Shown: positions 56,244 to 64,000 of the stretch, piece after piece
Numbering within the stretch: position 1 is the first letter of the stretch
Layout: the number at the start of each line of letters is the position of its first letter
NCBI GenBank assembly: GCA_947179395.2
Contig: OX359291.1
Coordinates: 56,155,458 to 56,219,457, forward strand
Length of the DNA: 64,000 nucleotides
Source: Pulicaria dysenterica
Lineage: Eukaryota; Streptophyta; Magnoliopsida; Asterales; Asteraceae
Direction: 5' to 3'
The notes under the pieces: generated by a model
What the model saw: the letters and a program-made list of their open reading frames with translations, nothing else
What the model was told of the DNA's origin: nothing
Database searches by the model: none
Position numbers and translations under genes: made by a program

Positions 56244-57333
56244 GAGGATAAGTATCTAAGTTGAAAAGCAACAAGAAAAGAAATAGATCTTCAGGAAATG
56301 AAGAAGAAGAAGAAGAAGAAGAAGAAGATATACCTCCGCGTTTTGTGGAACCAGTATTTAACAAAGAGTTTTTGAAACCCAACCCGAGTCAGTGGTTGAG
56401 GAGGAAGTTGAGGCACAAGAATTTCGCAGGTCCAGTAGGATTCGGACTGAGCCAGATAGATATCTTGCGATTCTAATTGTTCTGGAAGAAGATGATCTTC
56501 GTGAACCTACATCCTACATTGACGTTGTGTTAGACAATGAGTCTGACAATTAGCTATGTGCCATGAAGGTAGATATGCAATCCATGTATGAAAACCAATC
56601 TTGGGAGTTAGTAGACTTGCCACAATATAGTGAGGCTGTTGGATGCAAGTGGGTCTTCAAGAACAAGACGGACATGGAAGGAAAGGTGCATATTTTTAAA
56701 GCAAGGCTTATTGCGAAGGGTTTTACTCAAACTCATGGTATTGATTATGATGAAACCTTCTCGCCAGTAGGAATGCTTAAGTCTATTTGGATTCTTATGG
56801 CAATATTTGCATACTTCAATTATGAGATATGGCAAATGGATGTTAAAGCCGCTTTCCTTAACGAGAAACTAACAGAGGATGTGTATATGGCATAACCGGA
56901 CGGTTTTGAGGATTCCAAGAATGCAAACAAGGTATTCAAGAGTTTGGTATTTAAGAGTTTGGTTTTACTAAAAGCAAGTTCAAATCCTGTGTTTGCACAA
57001 AGTTTAGTAGGAACATAGCAATCTTCCTGGTCCTGTATATGGATGACATACTATTTATAGGAAACGACGTACCAACATTACAAGGAGTAAGATCGTGGTT
57101 ATGTAACTGTTTGCAGATGAAGGATATGGGAGAAGCCGCATATATACATGGTATAAAGATCTATAGGGATATATCTAGGCAGCTGATCAAACTCAGTCAA
57201 AAAGTACATACATCGATAAAGTGATGCAACGTTTTAAGATGGATGGATACAAAAAAAGGGTTCATTCCGATGCGATTTGAGGTACCTTTGGGCAAGCTCA
57301 ATGTCATACTTCTCCAGTAGAGTAGAAGAGGAT
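56244..57333 (+). pseudogene. D-family hinge and reverse transcriptase
   Basis: The hinge contains a (GAA)n run encoding poly-Glu (56300-56328) and an RRSSRIRTEPDRYL-like phrase split over frames. RT is open at 56563-56895 with MQSMYENQSWELVDLPQY, GCKWVFKNKTDMEG, HGIDYDETFSPVGML and WQMDVKAAFLNEKL (catalytic Asp intact). After a stop and a deletion it resumes with LYMDDILFIGND (YVDD is YMDD) and AAYIHGIKIYRD. At 57333 the inverted-LTR unit interrupts it within a conserved Lys-Arg-Met-Lys-Ser stretch. Confidence 0.85.
56300..56328 (+). repeat. (GAA)n microsatellite
   Basis: About nine GAA units in the integrase-RT hinge, where acidic runs are tolerated. Confidence 0.95.
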
Positions 57334-57551
57334 TGTTAATCCCATATAACAAGTGATTCAAGTATAATGTAGGATAGATGAAGGTTTGTATATGAATAAC
57401 TAGAGAGAACAAGGTTTACACCTTAGAAAACACATAGTTATTTATTTCGTTATGAGCAAAACCTTACTCATTACATAAGCCATATCCCTATATATACCCC
57501 ATGGGTATTTTACAATTAAACTCCTATTTCTATACAATATTATACTTTACA
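57334..57551 (-). repeat. Left inverted LTR-like block
   Basis: On the minus strand: polypurine CAAAGGGGGAGAA, then TGTAAAGTATAATATTG, AAAATACCCATGGGGTATATATA (split: AAAATACCC, ATGGGG, TATATATA), TAATGAGTAAGGTTTTG and the end GGGATTAACA. The same order occurs in the right block. It has a TATA-like box. Confidence 0.7.
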
Positions 57552-58010
57552 TTCTCCCCCTTTGTATTGAAATAGGAGTGTACACGCCATTAATCTAAGT
57601 CTTCCTTAGATTGTATAAGAAGTTTTTGATGTAGCGCCCCACCAAATACATCAGTCTGGAACAATGTTTAATCTTGAGCATCTAACGGCGGAAGCATAAA
57701 TAATTTTGATGTGTTGGGAAGAATCTTCTTTTTGTCTCCCCCTAGAATGTAGCTCAGATTGTTCCCATGTCTTCATATGATAGATCTTTACTCCCCCTAG
57801 ACATGACATAGACTAATGATCTCTTCCCCATGAGTAAACACAATGATTTTATCAATAAGCTTCAAACTCCCCCTCAACAACTGAATATCTTCAACAATGT
57901 AAAATTTCTTCACTTTTTATCTCCCCCTCATGATGATTATGATTGTTCATGAGCATCATGCACAAAAGTCATCAACATGAGATTCAGTTGCAAAAACATG
58001 GAAGAGGGGT

Positions 58011-59689
58011 GGGGAAATCCTACAATGAATAGATACGTGAACCACTCTTGATCGTTGAGGAGTGCTAATGATTTGATCTGAATTCTTGAAGATTTATAAC
58101 TCTGTGTTGGATGTAATATGATATTGGAGATTGATGTTGTCAAGTAAGTATCCCAATACCGTGTAATCAACCTTAACCAGATCACCGCAAGTCCCAAAAA
58201 GATTTAGGAAGACATACAGGTGCAAATGAACTTGGGTACACATAAGTGGGTAGGTGACTTTGATATAAAAATTAGTGAGTCGGATTCATCCTTATTCAAG
58301 AGCACCAAAAGATTGATATGCAGTGAGCATGCACATGTAATACAAAATCTTCTCAAAAACCTGAAACAAATTGATGTAGGTCAATCCTTCAAACAATTTC
58401 ACCAACACTGTGATCTGGGTCTACAGAAATGACTGATAAAAGATAACTAAGATCCAAAAGAAACAAGGGATGGATGACCAAAATCTGATTTTGAGACCAA
58501 AAATTGGTGACACTAAGAAAGAAGAACCCAAAATCAGTTAGGAAAGGCCAGGATGACTAGACATAAGGGTACTAAACATTTAAGCTTGAATTCCGAATAA
58601 GCTTGAATTCCGAATAAACTTGAATTCCGGTCAAAGTTGAATTCCGAATAATCTTGAATTCCGGATAACTCAGATTCCGAATAATACAAATTCCAATCAA
58701 ATTCTTAATTCCGAAGAATAACAATTCTGATCAAATTTGAATTCCGATCAAACTCAATTCTGAAGAATGTTAATTCCGAGCAAATTCACAATTCCGATCA
58801 AAATTTATCCGGAATAAGGAAATTCCTAGCAACTTTTATACGGAATGAAGAAATTTCGAGCAAAATCTATCTAGAATGAAGAAATTCCGAGCAACTTTTA
58901 TACGGAATGAGAAGATTCCGAGTAAAATCTATTCGGAATTAATCAAATTTCAACACTTTCTATTCGGAATGTATGAATTCCGATTGATTCATACATCAAA
59001 AGATACATACATCAAATTGGAAAGTTAGTTTGAGGGAGAAGTTGAAAAATAGTTAGTGAGCTGTGGGTGAGACAGGATCAAAAGAAAAGAAAGATCCTTA
59101 CCAAATAGTATAAATCTGGGTAGCCACATTTGCTACTGGATCTCATTCATTGAGATTTGGTATTGTACTAGACATCATGGACCCAGTGATGCAATGCACT
59201 AACGCCACCCAGCTACTCAATTATCTCTTAAAAGATGATTGTTTCAACTTCACACGGAGAATTAGCACATCCCTATTAACATCTCACTCGGAGATAGTTA
59301 ATATTGAATCAAGGAGGACATGTTGCTCCGGTCCCCTACTTCTTTCATACACATATTGATTCTAGAGCTTATTTGAATATACATTTGGTAGAAACATTAA
59401 GTGTATCTAGTTTTCGTAACTACCGGAACATCTTGGAGTGATATCTTTGTGATATTCACGATGATTAGATGGAAATCCTACCAGTGGTAACATCACGCCA
59501 ACACTGAAAGTAGGTCACGCAGTTTCTAATTGTTGTGTTAACGAGAATCTATGTGATCTCGGTGTTACCCCACGGGAACTTTGAGACGGTGCCCTAAAGA
59601 CTGTCTCTGATACTTTCATTGTCATATCATTATAGTGACACCATCATTCAACTGAATCTCATGATAAGGGTTCAAAGCTTCAAGTCATT
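58011..59689. other. Central region of the inverted-LTR unit
   Basis: It contains no recognisable gene; the open frames (58220-58432, 59150-59359) have no known features. It includes the minisatellite and a region (59390-59640) of unique sequence. Confidence 0.4.
58585..58990. repeat. Degenerate AATTCCG minisatellite
   Basis: About 23 imperfect units of 15-18 bp built on AATTCCG. The first half reads TTGAATTCCGAATAA mostly in one direction. In the second half ATTCCGAGCAA alternates with its near-inverse TACGGAAT. It lies in the centre of the inverted-LTR unit. Confidence 0.85.
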
Positions 59690-60451
59690 TGTTCATGCCA
59701 AAATCAAATACATGATGTTCATGAAGAATCCTGATCATCATGAGGGGGAGAAATATGAGTTGATTTTGAAGGGAAAAATATATGTTGATTCTGAAGGGGA
59801 GAAAACTTTGATACTTAATTCAGTTGATTTTGAGCTTATCGACCAAGAAGAGATTCGTTTGTTGAGGGGGAGACTAAGAGAGTTAAAAGATTATACATGT
59901 CAAGTTAAGGGGGAGCAAGGAAAAGAACAACATAAGAGAAAGAGGTCAAATTCAGAAGAATGAAAGTGCTAAATGAAAATTCAAGAAGTTCTGAAGAAAT
60001 AAAACAGATCTAGAGCTACATTCAAGGGGGAGAGAACAAATATATTCTTCCTAAATCATTCTGTTTAAATGCTCAAGATCATGAATGCCGAAAACCACCT
60101 CAAGCTAAACCATTCATACAACCAAAGGTTGCATAACCTTAGGTTACTGGTTCAAATCTGAAAATCAGATAAAAAAGATGTTACTGTGTGCTTTCAAGAT
60201 TCAAGTTCTCATCAAGATTTTAAAGTGAAGACTATTCTTAAAAATTGAAGAGTCTATCTTTCAAGATGAGAAGACATTATGAAGACATCCGATCAAAGAC
60301 TGAAGATTCACAAAAAGAAATCGTTCAAGTCTTGTCTCCTAAAGCGTTAAAGAATGCAGCAAGAAATCTGCATATTTGTAAGAGGAGATTGTTAGAGTTC
60401 GTATGAAGCTGAAAAGACAAACATCTTCTATTTCTATACAAAGGGGGAGAT

Positions 60452-60711
60452 TGTTAGGTTTTAAATATTATATAAAATAGAAGATTACATTTTAGTTGCA
60501 GTTTGTATTAAATATACAAACTAGAGGGTCAAATATGTAAATACCCTTAGGGGTATATATACTAATGACTAATTGTCATTAGTAAGGTCTTTGGTATAAT
60601 CAAAACTTAAGTGTGTGCTTAATGGTGTTTTAGCATTCTCTCTCTACATTCAAGATTATGTTACATTGATCTTCATTACATTGTTGATACGTGAATCACT
60701 TGGGACAAACA
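60452..60711 (+). repeat. Right LTR-like block
   Basis: 260 bp from TGTTAGGTTTTAAATATT to GGGACAAACA, preceded by CAAAGGGGGAGAT (60439-60451). TATATATAC at 60554 may be a TATA box. It is an inverted relative of 57334-57551. Confidence 0.75.
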
Positions 60712-61387
60712 AGGATGAAGTCGATTCCTTATGCCTCAGTTGTAGGAACGATCATGTATGTCATGTTATGTACTAGGTCCGATGTTGCTTACTCGATAAG
60801 CGTCACGAGTAGATATCAGAAAAATCCTGGTGAAACCCATTGGGTGGCTGTCAAGAACTTTCTCAAGTATTTGAGAAGGACAAAAGACATGTTCTTGGTG
60901 TTTGGAGGAAGCACAGACGAGATTAGTGTGACTAGTTATACAGATGCTAGCTTCCAGACTGACAAAGATGACTTTAAGTCAAAGTCAGGGTTTGTATTTA
61001 CCCTAAACGGAGGAGCCATATCTTGAAAAATCCAGAAGCAAGATACGATAGCAGATTCGACTACAGAGGCTGAGTACATTATAAAATGATGCAACAAAGG
61101 AAGTGGTCTGGTTGAGGAATTTTATCTCGGATCTAAGAGTTGTTGCTAGTATCTCTAGACCAATTGATATTTTCAGTGACAATATGGGAGCTTTAGCGCA
61201 AGCAAAAGAACCAAGAGATCATCAGCAGACCAGACACATACTTAAAAAATATCACATCATCTAAGAGATAGTCGGAAGGGGAGATGTGAGGATATGCATG
61301 ATACCGACATATTACAACGTAGTTGATCCGTTGACTAAGGCACTAGCTAGAGAAAAGCATGAGAGACATGCTAGTTATGTTGGTATG
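60712..61387 (+). pseudogene. D-family RT end and RNase H
   Basis: It resumes immediately after the AGGAT duplication with MKSIPYASVVGTIMYVM. It is open to 61026 through YTDASFQTDKDD (RNase H Asp) and SGFVFTLNGGAIS, then broken, with DTIADSTTEAEYI (Glu) and an IFSDN-like motif, ending in a VVDPLTKALA-like tether near 61320-61350. It is cut at 61388 by the G LTR. Confidence 0.85.
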
Positions 61388-62465
61388 TGTTGGTCAAATG
61401 ATCTTATTAGTTAAGATTTGATGAGACAAAGTTACGTTTCTAAGATATGTTCTAAATACAACTTAAACAGAATTATGAAGCTTGGTCAGACTTAGCACTT
61501 ATAGTGTTTCAGACTGAGCATAAGCTGAGTATAAGCTGAGCATTATAGTTGATCAGATTAAACTATATCTTAGTCAATTTATCTATATGTTTGATAAGCT
61601 GTATGTTAACTAAGTTATAGGTTAAATATTTAGCTAGATATGTTTCAAGCTGAGTGACTCTGCCTTTAGGCTGAGTCAGCTCAACGGAGTTGCTAAGTCA
61701 GTACTAGCTAACTCTTATGACTTCTAAGGATGAGTTAGTCCTTATACATGTTAGTACATGTTTGATATCGAGTTAGTTCTCCATGAACTCAGCTTGATGA
61801 GTTTCAAGCTGAGTAACTCAGCCTGATGAAAGAAGTCAGCTTCATAAATTTAAATATGTTTTGAATTCTGTTATCCTATTTCTACAGTGCGGATAAGAAG
61901 ATTCCAGAATCAAGATTGAAGATTAAAGATTCAAGATATCCGGATTATCCGTTAGTTAGTTAACAGATTAGGATAAGTTCTAGTTTGTTGGGATACGTAG
62001 AATATGGCTATAAATTCTCTTAATCAGGAGAGAGGTAAAAACCTCACCATACTTGATACATTTATTGTAAGTTGATCAACGTAATCAAGCATTCACAGAT
62101 TGCCAACAAGAGTTCGTGTGTTCGATCTTCACGTACGTTGTGAAGTTGGTAAGTATTCAATCTGTGATAAATCCTGTTTAGAGAATTATGTGGTGTTTAT
62201 AATCATTAGTTGATTATAGACAGCAAGTTTGATCAACTAGTTTGAGATATTGAAAGATTTGAATTGTATTCGGTGTTTACACATCAACTGTTTTATACTT
62301 GATAAGTTATTGTAATTATCTTCTTATTAATGAAAGCATTCAGTTTTATTCAAGTTGATGTGTGTAACACTTTTTATTAATTTGTTCAATTTTCCGCAAC
62401 AAGTGTATTCAATCCCCCCTTCTACACAAAACTTGCTTGTTGTTTATCTCACCAAGGGACCAACA
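61388..62465 (+). repeat. Element G 5' LTR
   Basis: 1078 bp from TGTTGGTCAAATGATC to AAGGGACCAACA. It matches the inverted solo LTR at 22934-24044 over its whole length. Seven GCTGAG/CTCAGC words lie in 61524-61822. Confidence 0.9.
62009..62015 (+). promoter_or_regulatory. TATA box in G LTR
   Basis: TATAAAT lies downstream of the GCTGAG-rich part and upstream of the A/T-rich leader portion. The solo LTR has TATATATA at the matching place (around 23557-23563, minus strand). Confidence 0.45.
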
Positions 62466-62467
62466 AC

Positions 62468-62479
62468 TGATATCAGAGC
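62468..62479 (+). promoter_or_regulatory. tRNA-Met primer-binding site of G
   Basis: TGATATCAGAGC, one mismatch to the initiator-tRNA-Met complement, two bases after the LTR. Confidence 0.85.
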
Positions 62480-62529
62480 AGGCTGAAATCTTTCATAAGT
62501 TGAATTTCAAGATTCTGAGATAGAGTAAG

Positions 62530-64000
62530 ATGTCGACAAGCAACAATTCATCAAACATTCTACAAATGGATGCTAAAGGATGTCCCATGTTTGATGGATC
62601 TGATTATCCTATAGCCATGCTTTTCCTTAAGTCCATTGACACCAGAATGTATGATGTCATAACCCGTGGACCAATTATCCCCAAGATTCCTGCTGTTTTC
62701 AGTGATAAGTCTCCTGACAAGACTGAAAAGGAAGTCAAGAAACCTTTGGCATCTTGGACTGAAGAGGATTGGAAGTTACATTCTCTTGATGACAAAGCAA
62801 AAAGTATTCTGGAAAATTCCCTGACCAATGAGATTTTGCATACTGTGACTGGGTGTCAATCTGCAAAAGAAATCTGGAATACTATAAGTATCACATATGA
62901 GGGTACAGATCTGGTCAAGCTGCATAAGAAGAATCATCTTAACAGATCTTATGAAAACTTCTTTTCTAAGAAAAATGAAACCTTATCTGATGTGTTCACA
63001 TGGTTTCACTGCTTGATTAATGACCTGTTAAGTGTAGACATTAAAAAGGATGAAGCTGACCTAGTGCTGAAATTTCTGGATGTGTTACTAGAAAAATTCA
63101 AAGAAGTGACCATAGCACTAAGGGTTGGAGGTACATTACATATGTATAACCTACAGTCCATATATGGGTTCTTGCTTAATCATGAACAGATCACAGAACA
63201 CAAGAAATCTTCTCAACAACAGATGAAGGATTCTCATGAGAAAAATTAAATTGCATTAGTTGCAGAAAAGAAGAAAAAGAGTTCAAAAGCCTTCATTGTT
63301 AAATCTGAGACTGAGTCAGATTCTCAAGTTGATCACTCAGACTCAGACTCAAGTGATACTGATGATGTTCAGACTATCACTGAACAAATGGCTATGCTTG
63401 CTAGAAGATTGAGAAAAGCACAAAGGGGAATAGGAAGATCTGATAGAGGCAAAGGAAAGAGTTCTTTTGACCCCAAGAAAGTTGTGTGCTACAACTGTCA
63501 GAAGAAGAGACATATTGATGCTGAGTGTAGAGTAAAGAAGGGTGAAACAACTTCAGTAGCTGACAAGAATGCTTACAGGGCTGATAAGTACAAGAAGAAA
63601 TATACTCAACTCAAGAAAGGAAAGCCTGAAGACAAGTCCAATGCTAAAGGACTTTATGCTGAAACTTGGGATACAGAATCATCTACCTCAGATGATGATG
63701 ACAAGTGACTGATGGCTCAAGCAGATGAAGAGTTTGAAATAGATAAAGTTGATTATGGTATGTCTGAATCAACTTTTGAAGCTGACATGAAGGAAGCTGA
63801 GGAAAACAGCAAACTAAGCAATTGGGATCCTTCCTCCATGTACAAGGTTAATAATTTCAACTCTTACACCGATGAAGAAAAAGGTCTTACGTTTGATTAT
63901 CTGTTAAATGACTTTAAGACCAGCCTTAAGACTCAAGCTGACCTCAAAGCTGAAATAACTAAGCTTAAAAATGAGAGGTTAAATCCTATTCATAGTAAGT
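62530..64000 (+). pseudogene. Element G gag (incomplete at window end)
   Basis: Starting MSTSNNSSNILQMDAKG, the first 239 residues are open and contain the Gag core: FDGSDYPIAMLFLKSID, LHTVTGCQSAKEIWNTI and LSDVFTWFHCLINDL. A TAA at 63247 and a TGA at 63706 interrupt one frame. The zinc knuckle CYNCQKKRHIDAEC (63490-63531) keeps all four ligands. The last part repeats element A's opening (FEADMKEAEENSKL). Near 63975 the match to A ends, which may be a rearrangement or just divergence. Confidence 0.88.

Larger units (their letters stand above)
57334..60711. mobile_element. Unclassified insertion with inverted LTR-like ends
   Basis: A 3378-bp unit starts TGTTAATCCC and ends GGGACAAACA, flanked by the perfect duplication AGGAT (57329-57333 and 60712-60716). 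Host codons read on across the flanks, so it is one precise insertion. The right end (60452-60711) is an LTR-like block preceded by CAAAGGGGGAGAT. The left end (57334-57551) is a related block in inverted orientation, with its polypurine tract on its inner side (57552-57569). Homology between arms extends inward (CTCCCCCTCATGATGAT at 57921 against its inverse near 59735). Arms are clearly diverged. No transposase, integrase or RT is visible inside. Confidence 0.75.
54720..61387 (+). mobile_element. Right half of a D-family copia (probably element E)
   Basis: Integrase C-terminal half, hinge, RT and RNase H match D2 part by part. It lacks LTR, leader, gag and protease on the left and has no 3' LTR before G starts. 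Orientation and family fit E (32104-34659), which has exactly the missing 5' parts, so I infer one element split by B, C and the LINE. Confidence 0.7.
61388..64000 (+). mobile_element. Element G: 5' part of an A-family copia
   Basis: LTR (61388-62465), primer-binding site (62468-62479) and gag (62530 onward) run to the window end. The gag tail matches the beginning of element A, so these are two copies of one family in the same orientation. Confidence 0.9.

Noticed and set aside
58585..58990. CRISPR-like array
   Set aside because: Units are degenerate, contiguous and change orientation; there are no unique spacers and the setting is eukaryotic.
59619..59963. 114-residue frame in the inverted-LTR unit
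   Set aside because: Its second half is made by the polypurine tracts (Gly-Glu and Arg-rich), so it is likely not a gene; there is no domain.

Overview
This 64 kb window looks like plant nuclear heterochromatin. It is AT-rich and I see no credible cellular gene. Almost every coding stretch is a Ty1/copia-type retrotransposon protein, and many copies carry a primer-binding site complementary to plant initiator-tRNA-Met (TGGTATCAGAGC). The plant-type RTE LINE, a CACTA-like end and MITE-like elements fit an angiosperm. The extra ORFs downstream of two pol genes resemble ones I recall from asterids, especially Asteraceae copia elements; that lineage hint is inference only.

Layout, left to right. 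Element A (1-7694, +) is a 5'-truncated copia with gag-pol and a downstream additional ORF. An inverted Ale/Retrofit-like remnant follows (7695-8761, -). Next come 2.3 kb of featureless AT-rich DNA, a CACTA-like subterminal region (11054-12140) and an eroded Sirevirus-like gag remnant (12332-14070). Copia D1 (14573-21074, +) appears chimeric. It is followed by a Ty3/gypsy integrase tail with part of its LTR (21075-22551). Copia D2 (22552-32103, +) carries two nested solo LTRs, and its 3' LTR is cut by element E.

E (32104-34659, +) and the copia 3' half at 54720-61387 (+) are probably two parts of one D-family element. Between them lie element B (34660-about 46240, -; copia with pol, a small B3-like ORF and an additional ORF), copia C (about 46240-52900, -) and an RTE LINE tail (52901-54719, +). 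One large deletion at about 46.24 kb could explain why B lacks its 5' LTR, C lacks its 3' LTR and E lacks gag. The right half of E also contains a solo LTR (55194-56243) and a 3378-bp unit with inverted LTR-like ends (57334-60711). Element G (61388-64000, +), of the same family as A, interrupts it at the right.

The gene set is gag (capsid/nucleocapsid), protease, integrase and reverse transcriptase-RNase H, repeated in several families, nearly all broken. The longest open frame is B's 1033-residue integrase-RT-RNase H. The most unusual object is the 57334-60711 insertion. It has TG...CA ends, a perfect 5-bp target duplication, and two diverged LTR-plus-polypurine arms facing outward, which ordinary LTR retrotransposition does not produce. 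Element-specific heptamer/hexamer motifs that saturate both LTRs and coding DNA are a second theme.
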